A stretch of 41,967 bases of DNA from Streptomyces brasiliensis (GCF_014647875.1 NZ_BMQA01000054.1:1-41967); one strand, 5' to 3'; positions 1 through 8,749 are shown, numbered from the stretch's first letter. Program-made: numbers and translations. Notes: generated from the letters alone by a model not told the origin.

Positions 1-137
1 CCAGGAACTGGATGGACGAGTACCACGGCGGTCTGAAGAAGTACAACGAGTACAAGCAGCAGGACTCCGAGCACCTGCTGGAGACCACCGGCAAGCAGCT
101 CCGCAAGCTGATGAGCTGGGTGAACGAAGAGGCGTAA
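1..137 (+). CDS. ilvC: Ketol-acid reductoisomerase, C-terminal end (partial)
   Basis: Only the last 44 codons are present, read from base 3 to the TAA at 135-137. The tail (NWMDEYHGGLKKYNEYK ... LMSWVNEEA) is the characteristic C-terminus of class I acetohydroxyacid (ketol-acid) isomeroreductase, the NADPH enzyme that converts acetolactate or acetohydroxybutyrate to dihydroxy acids in valine, leucine and isoleucine synthesis. Its 5' part lies outside the window. It lies upstream of serA on the same strand, separated by a terminator-like hairpin and 233 nt, an arrangement common in Streptomyces. Confidence 0.9.
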   Translation, partial: RNWMDEYHGGLKKYNEYKQQDSEHLLETTGKQLRKLMSWVNEEA

Positions 138-155
138 GCCGCATGCCAGGGGGTC

Positions 156-179
156 GGGGCGGACCGCTCCGGCCCCTTT
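156..179 (+). terminator. Terminator-like hairpin after ilvC
   Basis: GGGGCGGA pairs with TCC-G-GCCCC (one bulged G) around a CCGC loop, followed by TTT. It begins 18 nt after the ilvC stop. The U tract is short, as is usual for high-GC actinobacterial terminators. Confidence 0.5.
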
Positions 180-370
180 GGCCACCCCGTCCAGCCACGG
201 ACGGGTGATCCTTCCGCAGAGGCGCAAGCCGGCCTCCGCCGCGCTACTAGACTGCTGCACAACATACGCGTCAGGCCCACAGCGTCGTGCGTCTTCCGCG
301 GCTAGCCCCCTCCTCCGCCTGCGGCCGTCGGGACGGCCGTCCGCATGCAATGGACTTGTGAGGACCTCAC

Positions 371-1960
371 GTGAGCTCGAAACCCGTCGTACTCATCGCC
401 GAAGAGCTGTCGCCCGCGACCGTGGACGCGCTCGGCCCAGACTTCGAGATCCGGCACTGCAACGGCGCCGACCGGGCCGAACTGCTCCCCGCCATCGCCG
501 ACGTGGACGCGATCCTGATCCGCTCCGCCACCAAGGTCGACGCCGAGGCGATCGCCGCTGCGAACAAGCTCAAGGTCGTCGCGCGAGCCGGCGTCGGCCT
601 CGACAACGTCGACGTCTCCGCCGCCACCAAGGCCGGCGTCATGGTCGTCAACGCCCCGACCTCCAACATCGTGACCGCCGCCGAGCTGGCCTGCGGTCTC
701 ATCCTCGCCACCGCCCGCAACATCCCGCAGGCCAACGCCGCGCTGAAGAACAGCGAGTGGAAGCGCAGCAAGTACACGGGTGTGGAGCTCGCCGAGAAGA
801 CCCTCGGCGTCGTCGGCCTCGGCCGCATCGGCGCGCTCGTCGCGCAGCGCATGTCCGCCTTCGGTATGAAGGTCGTCGCGTACGACCCCTACGTCCAGCC
901 TGCCCGGGCCGCGCAGATGGGCGTGAAGGTGGTGTCCCTCGACGAACTGCTCGAGGTCTCCGACTTCATCACCGTCCACCTGCCCAAGACCCCTGAGACG
1001 CTCGGCCTCATCGGCGATGAGGCGCTGCGCAGGGTCAAGCCGTCCGTGCGCATCGTCAACGCCGCGCGCGGCGGCATCGTCGACGAGGAGGCGCTCTACT
1101 CGGCGCTCAAGGAGGGCCGGGTCGCCGGCGCGGGCCTCGACGTGTACGCGAAGGAGCCCTGCACCGACTCCCCGCTGTTCGAGTTCGACCAGGTCGTGGC
1201 CACCCCGCACCTCGGCGCCTCGACGGACGAGGCGCAGGAGAAGGCGGGTATCGCGGTCGCCAAGTCGGTGCGGCTCGCGCTCGCCGGCGAGCTGGTCCCG
1301 GACGCGGTGAACGTGCAGGGCGGTGTCATCGCCGAGGACGTCAAGCCGGGTCTGCCGCTGGCCGAGCGCCTCGGCCGGATCTTCACCGCGCTCGCGGGCG
1401 AGGTGGCCGTCCGGCTCGACGTCGAGGTGTACGGCGAGATCACCCAGCACGACGTGAAGGTGCTGGAGCTGTCCGCGCTCAAGGGCGTCTTCGAGGACGT
1501 CGTCGCCGAGACGGTGTCCTACGTCAACGCGCCGCTGTTCGCCCAGGAGCGGGGCGTCGAGGTGCGCCTGACCACCAGCTCCGAGTCGCCCGAGCACCGC
1601 AACGTGGTGACCGTGCGCGGCACGCTGGGCAACGGCGAGGAGGTGTCGGTCTCCGGCACGCTGGCCGGCCCGAAGCACGTGCAGAAGATCGTCGCCGTCG
1701 GGGACTACGACGTCGACCTCGCGCTCGCCGACCACATGGTCGTCCTGCGCTACGAGGACCGTCCCGGTGTCGTCGGCACCGTCGGCCGCATCCTCGGCGA
1801 GGCGGGTATCAACATCGCCGGCATGCAGGTCGCCCGCGCGGCGGTCGGCGGGGAGGCGCTGGCGGTGCTGACGGTCGACGACACGGTGGCCGCCGGCGTC
1901 CTGGCCGAGGTCGCCGCGGAGATCGGGGCGACGGCGGCTCGTTCGGTGAACCTGGTCTGA
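371..1960 (+). CDS. serA: D-3-phosphoglycerate dehydrogenase
   Basis: This 529-aa enzyme oxidises 3-phosphoglycerate to phosphohydroxypyruvate with NAD, the first step of phosphorylated serine biosynthesis in the cytosol. The N-terminal substrate domain is followed by a Rossmann nucleotide-binding segment (VVGLGRIG near residues 147-154), NAARGGIVDE with the substrate/cofactor arginine, and the catalytic His280 in ATPHLGAST. A long intervening (ASB-type) domain follows, then a C-terminal ACT domain (about 455-529; YEDRPGVVGTVG...INIAGMQVAR), typical of the long, serine-regulated actinobacterial form. The start is GTG at 371, preceded by GAGGACC. A perfect 8-bp hairpin (322-339) lies in the leader 30 nt upstream; its role is unknown. 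The gene ends ahead of a strong bidirectional terminator. Confidence 0.95.
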   Translation: MSSKPVVLIAEELSPATVDALGPDFEIRHCNGADRAELLPAIADVDAILIRSATKVDAEAIAAANKLKVVARAGVGLDNVDVSAATKAGVMVVNAPTSNIVTAAELACGLILATARNIPQANAALKNSEWKRSKYTGVELAEKTLGVVGLGRIGALVAQRMSAFGMKVVAYDPYVQPARAAQMGVKVVSLDELLEVSDFITVHLPKTPETLGLIGDEALRRVKPSVRIVNAARGGIVDEEALYSALKEGRVAGAGLDVYAKEPCTDSPLFEFDQVVATPHLGASTDEAQEKAGIAVAKSVRLALAGELVPDAVNVQGGVIAEDVKPGLPLAERLGRIFTALAGEVAVRLDVEVYGEITQHDVKVLELSALKGVFEDVVAETVSYVNAPLFAQERGVEVRLTTSSESPEHRNVVTVRGTLGNGEEVSVSGTLAGPKHVQKIVAVGDYDVDLALADHMVVLRYEDRPGVVGTVGRILGEAGINIAGMQVARAAVGGEALAVLTVDDTVAAGVLAEVAAEIGATAARSVNLV

Positions 1961-2077
1961 GGCCGGCGTGTGCTGGGGGCTGGCGCCCCCAGACCCCCGC
2001 TTCGACCTGAACGGCCTCGTCCTAGGACTCCCCCGGAGGGGGTACCCCAGAGGGGCTGAAATGCGAACAGTGCTGTG

Positions 2078-2117
2078 AAGGCGCCGGTGGCTGGAATCCC
2101 AGCCACCGGCGCCTTTT
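2078..2117. terminator. Perfect 17-bp bidirectional terminator
   Basis: AAGGCGCCGGTGGCTGG (2078-2094) is exactly complementary to 2099-2115 with a 4-nt AATC loop and T residues on both sides. It sits between the convergent serA and DHA2 transporter genes and can serve both. Confidence 0.85.
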
Positions 2118-2129
2118 CCATGCCGTTCC

Positions 2130-3677
2130 TCAGACCGTGGCCTCCACGGGCTGCGTCTCCGCCGGCTTCCGTACCTGGATCCTCCGCAGGGTCAGGGCCG
2201 CTGCCACCGCCGCCGCGGCCAGCAGGATCGCTCCGGCGATCGCCGCTCCGTGGATGCCCGTGGTGAACGCCTCGCGGGCCGCCGTGGCCAGAGCGTCGCC
2301 CGTGTGGCCCGGCAGGTGGGCGGCCGTTGCCAGTGCGCCGCTCAGTGTCTCGCGGGCCTCGGCCGGGGCCGACGCCGGCATCTCATGGCGGTAGAGCGCC
2401 GTACCGATGGAGCCGAGGACCGCCATCCCGAGGGCGCCGCCGAACTCCGTGCCGGTCTCCATGAGCGAGGAGGCCGCACCCGCCCGCTCGACCGGCGCCG
2501 TGCCCATCGCCAGGTCGGTCAGCTGGGACATCACCACGACGACACCGGAGGCCAGCACACCCGCGGCGGCGAGGACCGTCCACAGGGAGTCGGTGCCGAC
2601 GAGGGCGAGCATCGCGTAGCCGCCCGCAGTGATGGCGAAGCCGGCGGCGACGACCTTCCCGCGGTCGGCGCCCTTCTGGACGATCGCCGTCGTCACCGGC
2701 GCCGCGACCCCGATCAGCACCGACGGGAGCAGGCTCCACAGGGCCGCCTCGAGCGGGCTCTTGCCGAGCACCGACTGCAGATACTGCGTGGTGAAGATGG
2801 CCGAGCCCATCATCCCGAACGCCGAGACCAGGGTCAGGACGACCGCCGGGGTGAAGCCGGGGCCGCGGAACAGGGCCGGGGAGATCAGCGGCGAGGCCAC
2901 CGTGCGCTGGCGGCGGACGAACAGCGCGGCGAAGAGCAGTCCGACGGTCACCGAGACGACGTACCGGACGTTCCAGCCCTCGGACGGGATCTCCTTGAGG
3001 CCGTAGACGACGGGGAGCACGGCGGCCAGGGACAGCGGGACGCTCAGCCAGTCGAAGCGGCCGGGATTCGGGTCCTTCGACTCGGGGAGCAGGACCGGGC
3101 CGAGGACCAGCAGCAGGGCCATCGCGGGCAGGTTCACCAGGAACACCGAGCCCCACCAGAAGTGCTCGACGAGGACACCGCTCATCACCGAGCCGAGCGC
3201 GATCCCGCCGGTCATCACCCCGGACCACAGGCCGATGGCCTTGGCGCGCTCACCGGGGTCGGTGAACATCGTGCGCAGCAGCGCCATCGTCGAGGGCATC
3301 AGGGTCGCGCCGCCGACGCCGAGGATCGCGCGAGCCGCGATCAGGGTCTCGGGGCTGTTCGCGTAGGCCGCCAGGACCGAGGCCGCGCTGAACGCCGTGG
3401 CGCCCATGAGCAGGAGCTTGCGCCGGCCGATGCGGTCGCCCAGGGATCCCATCGTCATCAGCAGGCCGGCCAGGACGAAGCCGTAGATGTCGAAGATCCA
3501 CAGCTGCTGGGTGCCGGTCGGCCGCAGGTCCGCGCTGATCGCCGGGATGGCGAAGTAGAGGACAGACACGTCCATCGATACCAGCAGCAGCGGCAGCATC
3601 AGCACGCCGAGCGCCGTCCATTCGCGGCGTCCGGCACGTGCGGGCGGGTTCGTGGTGGTGCTCGTCGGGTTCGTCAT
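2130..3677 (-). CDS. DHA2-family (EmrB/QacA-type) MFS drug transporter
   Basis: This is a 515-aa polytopic membrane protein with about 14 hydrophobic segments, the size and topology of DHA2 (14-TM) proton-driven drug exporters. It has the MFS motif A region GSLGDRIGRRKLLL (about 78-91) and a motif C-like stretch in TM5, together with the early acidic residue in SMDVSVLYFAIPAI that marks multidrug members. It probably exports amphipathic or cationic toxic compounds; the substrate cannot be read from sequence. It is divergent from a TetR regulator, with two operator-like repeats in the roughly 110-bp gap, which strongly suggests repression by that regulator and induction by a transported ligand. 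The stop lies a few bases from the serA/MFS terminator. Confidence 0.9.
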   Translation of the reverse strand: MTNPTSTTTNPPARAGRREWTALGVLMLPLLLVSMDVSVLYFAIPAISADLRPTGTQQLWIFDIYGFVLAGLLMTMGSLGDRIGRRKLLLMGATAFSAASVLAAYANSPETLIAARAILGVGGATLMPSTMALLRTMFTDPGERAKAIGLWSGVMTGGIALGSVMSGVLVEHFWWGSVFLVNLPAMALLLVLGPVLLPESKDPNPGRFDWLSVPLSLAAVLPVVYGLKEIPSEGWNVRYVVSVTVGLLFAALFVRRQRTVASPLISPALFRGPGFTPAVVLTLVSAFGMMGSAIFTTQYLQSVLGKSPLEAALWSLLPSVLIGVAAPVTTAIVQKGADRGKVVAAGFAITAGGYAMLALVGTDSLWTVLAAAGVLASGVVVVMSQLTDLAMGTAPVERAGAASSLMETGTEFGGALGMAVLGSIGTALYRHEMPASAPAEARETLSGALATAAHLPGHTGDALATAAREAFTTGIHGAAIAGAILLAAAAVAAALTLRRIQVRKPAETQPVEATV

Positions 3678-3700
3678 GGCAGCGAATGTACGCGCGTCTT

Positions 3701-3765
3701 AAACGCTTGTCTAGAACGGTTGTGTAAGTCGCCTGTATAAATCGTTTGTCTAGGACGGCTGTATG
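3701..3765. promoter_or_regulatory. Two operator-like repeats in tetR/MFS divergent promoter
   Basis: Two related copies built on TTGTCTAG lie 39 bp apart: AACGCTTGTCTAGAACGGTT (3702-3721) and a TCGTTTGTCTAGGACGGCT copy (3742-3760). The first is itself an imperfect palindrome (AAC..TT.T..A.AA..GTT), the usual form of a TetR-family dimer site. The 39-bp spacing of about four helical turns suits two dimers on one face of the DNA. Binding by the adjacent TetR protein is inferred. Confidence 0.6.
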
Positions 3766-3787
3766 GATCGGGGCTAGGCTGGCCCGC

Positions 3788-4366
3788 ATGGGACACCGTG
3801 AGGATCTGCTCGAAGGCGCCAAGCGCTGCCTGCTGGAGAAGGGGTTCGCGCGTACGACGGCGCGGGACATCGTCAAGGAGTCGGGGACGAACCTCGCCTC
3901 GATCGGCTACCACTACGGCTCGAAGGACGCGCTCCTGGCGCAGGCGTACGTCGCGCTGGTGGAGAACATGTCCGGCGCCTTCGGCGCGGAGGGTGCCGTC
4001 GAGCCGCAGGGTGCCCCCGGGTCGCTGGAACGCTTCCGATGGGTGTGGTCGAACATCGTCGACACCATGCGCCAGCCCGGCTCCGTCTGGCGGCTCAGCA
4101 TGGAGGTCATGACCATCGAACTCCCGGAAGTGCGCGAACACTTGGCCCGTGCGCAGCGAGAGGGCGGACGGGGTCTGGTATCGCTGCTGATGGGCGTGCC
4201 GGAGGAGGAGGTCTCCGACGAGAGCGCGGACACGCTGGGCCGCTTCTATCTGGTGCTGATGACCGGGCTCATCGCACAGTGGACGTTCGACGCGAAGACC
4301 GCGCCCGACGGGGAGGTACTCACCGAGGGCCTGCGCCGGATCATCGAGGCCGCCACAGGCGCGTGA
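3788..4366 (+). CDS. TetR-family regulator of the adjacent efflux pump
   Basis: This is a 192-aa TetR-type repressor. The N-terminal helix-turn-helix is clear (RTTARDIVKESGTNLASIGYHYGSKDALL, about residues 20-48), followed by an all-helical ligand-binding C-terminal domain. I chose the ATG at 3788 (MGHREDLLEG) because TetR domains normally begin there. An in-frame upstream start at 3746 would add 14 unrelated residues and would run through one of the operator-like repeats. No Shine-Dalgarno sequence is visible before 3788; TAGGCT at 3774-3779, 8 nt ahead, looks like a -10 box, so the transcript may be leaderless or nearly so. It is divergent from the DHA2 exporter and likely represses both the pump and itself. 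Confidence 0.88.
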   Translation: MGHREDLLEGAKRCLLEKGFARTTARDIVKESGTNLASIGYHYGSKDALLAQAYVALVENMSGAFGAEGAVEPQGAPGSLERFRWVWSNIVDTMRQPGSVWRLSMEVMTIELPEVREHLARAQREGGRGLVSLLMGVPEEEVSDESADTLGRFYLVLMTGLIAQWTFDAKTAPDGEVLTEGLRRIIEAATGA

Positions 4367-4463
4367 CACGGGGGGTGTGGGCGTGGGGCCGGCCGGTGCC
4401 GCTCAGCGGTGACGTGGGGTTGGTCCCGGAGCCCGGCGGCGCCCAGGTGTGTCGGGGTCGGCC

Positions 4464-5693
4464 CTAGAGACGAGCCCCCTTCAGCGCCATGTGCAGCAGG
4501 AGGCGGTCCTCGCCGTCGTCCAGGTCCAGGCCCGTGAGTTGCTCGACCCGGGACAGGCGGTAGTAGAGGGTCTGGCGGTGGATGCCCAGTTCCGCGGCAG
4601 TACGTCCCGCCTGGCCCGCACAGTCGAGGTACGCCTCGGCGGTACGGGCCAGTTCGAGATGGGCCGGGGTGCGGAGCGGGGCGACCACGGGGTCGTGGGC
4701 GGCCTCCGGGGGCAGCGCGGTGAGCATCCGGTACGGCCCGATCAGCGTCCACTCGGCCACCGGCCCCAACCTCGGCTCGGCCAGCGCCGCGCGCGCCGCA
4801 CCGGCCGCCTCCCGCCAGGCCGGCCCCAACTCGGCCAGCCCGTTGCGCTGAGCGGCGAGCCCGGCGGCGACCCGCCCGGCCCCGGCGCTGCGCCCGCCCC
4901 TGTCGGCGCCCCCACCCAACCCCTCCGCCCGCTCCAGCAGCCTCGCCGCCGCCGACACCGCCGGTGTCGTCGTGTTCGTCGAGCGGAGGCGGACCAGCAG
5001 GGCGAGGGACTGGTCGGTCGCGCCCCACGGGACCGTGCACAGGGCCGTCGCGCCGGGCAGGGTGCGGACCGAGGGCGCGTCGTCGGGGCCGGCCGAGGGC
5101 CAGGGGGCCACACAGACCAGCGTGTGGGGGGCGTCCGCGCGAGCACCGAGGGCGGTACGGAGTTCGGCCACCGCCATGTCCCGCTGCCAGCCGCGCTCGG
5201 CGACCAGGACCGCGCGCAGCTCACGGGTGAGATCCGCCCCGGCCTGGGCCTCGTCCGCGAGGAGCGCGCCGATGCGGGTGGTGACCGCCATGGCGGCGGA
5301 CAGCTGCCGCTCGCTCGGACCCGGATCGTCGTCCAGGAGCCAGACGTAACCGAGGACGACACCCCGATGGCGTACCGGCAGACAGATGCGTCCCCGGTAC
5401 ACGCCGGCCTCCGGAGCCGGCGGGATGCGCACCGGTCCCGTCGCGCGGGTGATGCCGAAGCCCTCGAACCACGCGCGGACGGCCGAAGTCGAGCGCCGGG
5501 TCAGGATCGAGCGGGTCCGGACGGGGTCCAGTGCCGACGCGTCCAGCTCGCCCTCGCTGTCGTACGCACCGAAGGCGATCAGCTCGAAGTCGCGGTTCTC
5601 CAGGGTCGCCGGGGCGCCCAGCAGCTCCGAGATCTCGTCCACCAGCTCCTGGTAGTCACCCGCGCGGTTAGAAGATCCAGTATCCGTCGCCAC
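4464..5693 (-). CDS. PucR-type regulator, likely of proline catabolism
   Basis: The protein is about 409 aa and ends in the conserved PucR C-terminal HTH (TAEAYLDCAGQAGRTAAELG...HRQTLYYRLSRVEQLTG), in which the recognition helix precedes LDLDDGEDRLLLHMAL. The N-terminal half resembles a GAF-like/ligand-sensing region. It is divergent from the proline dehydrogenase gene, and PucR-type proteins commonly activate adjacent catabolic genes (PutR/PruR-like roles in actinobacteria), so proline or pyrroline-5-carboxylate sensing is a reasonable inference. I prefer the GTG at 5693 (VATDTGSS) because GGGAG lies 9 nt upstream. An in-frame ATG at 5732 adds 13 residues but has no visible ribosome-binding site. 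It is convergent with the tetR gene. Confidence 0.82.
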   Translation of the reverse strand: MATDTGSSNRAGDYQELVDEISELLGAPATLENRDFELIAFGAYDSEGELDASALDPVRTRSILTRRSTSAVRAWFEGFGITRATGPVRIPPAPEAGVYRGRICLPVRHRGVVLGYVWLLDDDPGPSERQLSAAMAVTTRIGALLADEAQAGADLTRELRAVLVAERGWQRDMAVAELRTALGARADAPHTLVCVAPWPSAGPDDAPSVRTLPGATALCTVPWGATDQSLALLVRLRSTNTTTPAVSAAARLLERAEGLGGGADRGGRSAGAGRVAAGLAAQRNGLAELGPAWREAAGAARAALAEPRLGPVAEWTLIGPYRMLTALPPEAAHDPVVAPLRTPAHLELARTAEAYLDCAGQAGRTAAELGIHRQTLYYRLSRVEQLTGLDLDDGEDRLLLHMALKGARL

Positions 5694-5760
5694 CCGGGCA
5701 TTCTCCCGCACTTCCCCGCCGCCTTCATACATCTGTCTGAGATCCGGGGAACGGATGCGT

Positions 5761-5770
5761 GACAGCTGTC
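5761..5770. promoter_or_regulatory. GACAGCTGTC palindrome between pucR and put genes
   Basis: A perfect 10-bp palindrome lies in the divergent spacer about 70 bp upstream of the pucR start and 115 bp upstream of proline dehydrogenase. It is a candidate regulator site, though short enough to occur by chance. Confidence 0.3.
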
Positions 5771-5884
5771 GATGGCCGACGATCGGAGGGATCCTTAGGT
5801 TTCACGGTGGTTCTCCGTGCCGTACCCGAACATTCCCGAGTCGGTGTCACGGCCCTCTCTTGGCCTTTGTTGTGGAGGTGCCCC

Positions 5885-6811
5885 GTGCTGGGTCCCGTGA
5901 TTCTCGCCGCGTCACGCAGCGACCGGATGCGACGCCTGATCTCGGCGGCCCCGGTGACCAGGCAGGTCGTCGACCGTTTCATCCCCGGTGAGACCGTCGA
6001 CGACATCGTGCCGGTCATCAAGGACCTGACCGCCGAGGGACTCGAGCTGACCATGGACGTGGTCGGCGAGGACATCACCACCCCCGAGCAGGCCACCGCC
6101 GCCCGCGACGCCTATCTGCGGCTCGTCGAGCGGCTGAAGGAGCTGGAGCTCGGCCCCAGGGTCGAGATGTCCGTGAAGCTCTCCATGTTCGGCCAGTCCC
6201 TCCCTGGCGGCCACGAGCTGGCCCTCGCGAACGTCCGCCCCGTCGTCGAGGCCGCCGCCGCCATCGGCACGACCGTCACCCTCGACGCCGAGGACCACAC
6301 CACCCTCGACTCGATGTTCGCCATCCACGAGGAGCTGCGGAAGGACTTCCCGCAGACCGGCTGCGTCATCCAGGCCTACCTCTTCCGCACCGAGGCCGAC
6401 GCCCGCCGCCTCGCCGCGAGCGGCAGCCGCGTCCGCCTGGTGAAGGGCGCGTACAAGGAGCCCGCCGAGGTCGCCTACCAGCAGAAGCACGAGATCGACA
6501 AGGCGTACGTGCGCATCCTGAAGACGCTGATGGAGGGCGAGGGGTACCCGATGGTGGGTTCCCACGACCCGCGGCTCATCTCCATCGCCCAGGACCTCGC
6601 GCACAAGGCGGGGCGCAAGCTCGACGAGTACGAGTTCCAGATGCTCTACGGCATCCGCGGCGACGAGCACCTCCGGCTCGCCGCCGAAGGCCACCGGATG
6701 CGTGTCTACACCGCCTACGGCACCGACTGGTACGGCTACTTCATGCGGAGGCTCGCTGAAAAGCCGGCGAACCTGCGCTTTTTCGTCCGCTCGATGATCA
6801 GCAAGGGGTGA
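5885..6811 (+). CDS. putB: Proline dehydrogenase (monofunctional)
   Basis: This is a 308-aa FAD-dependent proline dehydrogenase that oxidises proline to delta-1-pyrroline-5-carboxylate and passes electrons to the respiratory chain. It is a TIM barrel of the short, monofunctional Gram-positive type, not a PutA fusion. Family signatures are visible: VRLVKGAYKEP, YEFQMLYGIR and, near the C-terminus, YTAYGTDWYGYFMRRLAE. The start is GTG at 5885, with GGAGG at 5874-5878 six bases upstream; longer in-frame starts would include non-conserved sequence. It is followed after 251 nt by the matching dehydrogenase for its product. The symbol putB follows Gram-positive usage for the split enzyme; prodH or fadM are also used. 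Confidence 0.92.
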   Translation: MLGPVILAASRSDRMRRLISAAPVTRQVVDRFIPGETVDDIVPVIKDLTAEGLELTMDVVGEDITTPEQATAARDAYLRLVERLKELELGPRVEMSVKLSMFGQSLPGGHELALANVRPVVEAAAAIGTTVTLDAEDHTTLDSMFAIHEELRKDFPQTGCVIQAYLFRTEADARRLAASGSRVRLVKGAYKEPAEVAYQQKHEIDKAYVRILKTLMEGEGYPMVGSHDPRLISIAQDLAHKAGRKLDEYEFQMLYGIRGDEHLRLAAEGHRMRVYTAYGTDWYGYFMRRLAEKPANLRFFVRSMISKG

Positions 6812-7062
6812 TGCGCTGGATGAGCCGCGACTGTCGGTCCCCGAGGAGTTTCGGAGGCCAACAGCCGCCGCCCTGGGGCCGGCTGAGCCGGACCCAGATC
6901 CGTGGAAGGAGTTACGGATCCCGTGACTCCGCCCCCGAGGGGGTTTCTCACGGGCTCGCCGCAGCGAGTCCGTGACGGTCAAGCCCTGACCGCTGCTCAC
7001 CGTACGCAACTGCTTCGGCGCCCCCGTGCTGAAGCCCGAGAATCACTCGGAAGAGGTAACCC
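6812..7062 (+). other. Structured 251-nt spacer between putB and P5C dehydrogenase genes
   Basis: It holds a nested inverted repeat: CCCGTGA (6920-6926) pairs with TCACGGG (6948-6954), enclosing CCCCCGAGGGGG and TTT, and is followed by GCTCGC/GCGAG. These could cause partial termination, RNA processing or control of the second gene. A 54-codon frame starts at 6811, overlapping the putB stop, but its codon use is weak, so no gene is called. GAAGAGG precedes the downstream ATG. Confidence 0.4.
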
Positions 7063-8694
7063 ATGGACGCTGTGACCCAGGTCCCCACCCCGGTCAACGA
7101 GCTGGTGCACGGCTACGCCCCCGGCTCGCCCGAGCGCGCCCGTCTCGAGGCCAAGCTCAAGGAGCTGGCCGAGAACCCGATCGACCTGCCGATGACGATC
7201 GGCGGCGAGAAGCGCATGGGCGGCGGCGAAGCCTTCCAGGTCGTCCAGCCGCACAACCACAAGGCCGTCATCGGCACGCTCCGCAACGCCACCCAGCAGG
7301 ACGCCGAGGACGCCATCGACGCGGCCCTGGCCGCCGCGCCCGCCTGGCGCGCCATGTCCTTCGACGACCGCGCCGCGATCATCCTGCGCGCGGCCGAGCT
7401 GCTGTCCGGGCCGTGGCGCGAGACCATCGCCGCGTCCACCATGCTCGGCCAGTCGAAGACCGCCCAGCAGGCCGAGATTGACACCCCGTGCGAGCTGGTC
7501 GACTTCTGGCGCTTCAACGTCCACTACGCCCGCCAGATCCTGGCCGAGCAGCCCCCGGCCAACTCCCCGGGCGTCTGGAACCGCCTCGACCACCGCCCGC
7601 TGGAGGGCTTCGTCTACGCGATCACGCCGTTCAACTTCAGCGCCATCGCGGGCAACCTGCCCACCGCCCCCGCGCTGATGGGCAACGTCGTCGTCTGGAA
7701 GCCGTCCCCGACGCAGACCCACGCCGCCGTGCTGCTCCTGCAGCTCCTGGAGGAGGCCGGTCTGCCCAAGGGCGTCATCAACCTCGTCACCGGCGACGGC
7801 ATCGAGGTCTCCAAGGTGGCCCTGGTCCACCGCGACCTCGCCGGCATCCACTTCACCGGCTCGACCAAGACCTTCCAGTACCTGTGGAAGACGGTCGGCA
7901 ACAACATCGAGAAGTACCGCTCGTACCCGCGTCTCGTCGGCGAGACCGGCGGCAAGGACTTCCTCGTCGCCCACCCGAGCGCCGACCGTGCCGTCCTCAA
8001 GACCGCCCTGACCCGCGGTGCCTTCGAGTACCAGGGCCAGAAGTGTTCGGCGACCTCCCGCGCCTACATCCCGGCCTCCCTCTGGAACTCCGGCTTCAAG
8101 GAGGAGTTCGCTGCCGAGGTCGACGGTCTGGCCATGGGTGACGTCACCGACCTGGCGAACTTCATCGGTGCCGTCATCGACGAGCGTGCCTTCGCCAAGA
8201 ACAAGGCCGCGATCGACCGTGCCGAGTCCGACCCGACCTGCACGATCGTCGCGGGCGGCTCCTACGACGACTCGGTCGGCTACTTCGTCCGTCCGACGGT
8301 CGTCGAGTGCACCGACCCGGAGAACGAGGTCTTCCGCACCGAGTACTTCGGCCCGTTCCTCGCCGTCCACGTCTACGAGGACGACAAGTACGACGAGATG
8401 CTGGAGCAGATGGAGTCGGTCTCCGACTACGCCCTGACCGGGTCGGTCATCGCCAACGACCGTGCCGCCGCGGCCCACACGATGGAGAAGCTCCGCTACG
8501 CCGCGGGCAACTTCTACATCAACGACAAGTCGACCGGCGCCGTCGTCGGCCAGCAGCCCTTCGGCGGCGGCCGTGCCTCCGGCACCAACGACAAGGCCGG
8601 CGCCCCGCAGAACCTGCTGCGCTGGACCCTGACCCGCGCCATCAAGGAGACGCTGGTCGCGCCGACCGACTACACGTACCCGCACATGGGCTGA
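7063..8694 (+). CDS. L-glutamate gamma-semialdehyde (pyrroline-5-carboxylate) dehydrogenase
   Basis: This is a 543-aa NAD-dependent aldehyde dehydrogenase that converts glutamate semialdehyde, formed from pyrroline-5-carboxylate, to glutamate, completing proline catabolism. The length and sequence match the monofunctional P5CDH1 class. The general base Glu294 lies in LVGETGGKD and the catalytic Cys328 in EYQGQKCSATSR. Cofactor-site segments ITPFNFSAIAGNL and KPSPTQTH are intact, and the C-terminal QQPFGGGRASGTNDKAG is typical. It follows proline dehydrogenase on the same strand, so both are probably controlled by the divergent PucR regulator. The start is ATG with GAAGAGG upstream. A long terminator hairpin follows the stop. 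Confidence 0.95.
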   Translation: MDAVTQVPTPVNELVHGYAPGSPERARLEAKLKELAENPIDLPMTIGGEKRMGGGEAFQVVQPHNHKAVIGTLRNATQQDAEDAIDAALAAAPAWRAMSFDDRAAIILRAAELLSGPWRETIAASTMLGQSKTAQQAEIDTPCELVDFWRFNVHYARQILAEQPPANSPGVWNRLDHRPLEGFVYAITPFNFSAIAGNLPTAPALMGNVVVWKPSPTQTHAAVLLLQLLEEAGLPKGVINLVTGDGIEVSKVALVHRDLAGIHFTGSTKTFQYLWKTVGNNIEKYRSYPRLVGETGGKDFLVAHPSADRAVLKTALTRGAFEYQGQKCSATSRAYIPASLWNSGFKEEFAAEVDGLAMGDVTDLANFIGAVIDERAFAKNKAAIDRAESDPTCTIVAGGSYDDSVGYFVRPTVVECTDPENEVFRTEYFGPFLAVHVYEDDKYDEMLEQMESVSDYALTGSVIANDRAAAAHTMEKLRYAAGNFYINDKSTGAVVGQQPFGGGRASGTNDKAGAPQNLLRWTLTRAIKETLVAPTDYTYPHMG

Positions 8695-8708
8695 CCAGCC
8701 CCCGAACC

Positions 8709-8749
8709 CGGGCCGGGAAGCCTGACCCCCGAGCAGGCTTCCCGGCCCG
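8709..8749 (+). terminator. 16-bp terminator hairpin after P5C dehydrogenase
   Basis: CGGGCCGGGAAGCCTG (8709-8724) is perfectly complementary to 8734-8749 around a 9-nt loop. No long U run follows, but the stem is very stable and sits between two separate transcription units. Confidence 0.75.

Noticed and set aside
302..1735. Long minus-strand frame across serA
   Set aside because: Shadow of serA; no recognisable domains and low-complexity composition.
2250..3740. Long open frame on the plus strand opposite the DHA2 transporter
   Set aside because: It is antisense to a clear, family-matching membrane transporter; its Arg/Gly-rich product is the usual artefact of GC-rich codon bias.
6811..6975. 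54-codon frame overlapping the proline dehydrogenase stop
   Set aside because: Start coupling is tempting, but codon third-position GC is weak, no domain is visible and the region is dominated by inverted repeats.
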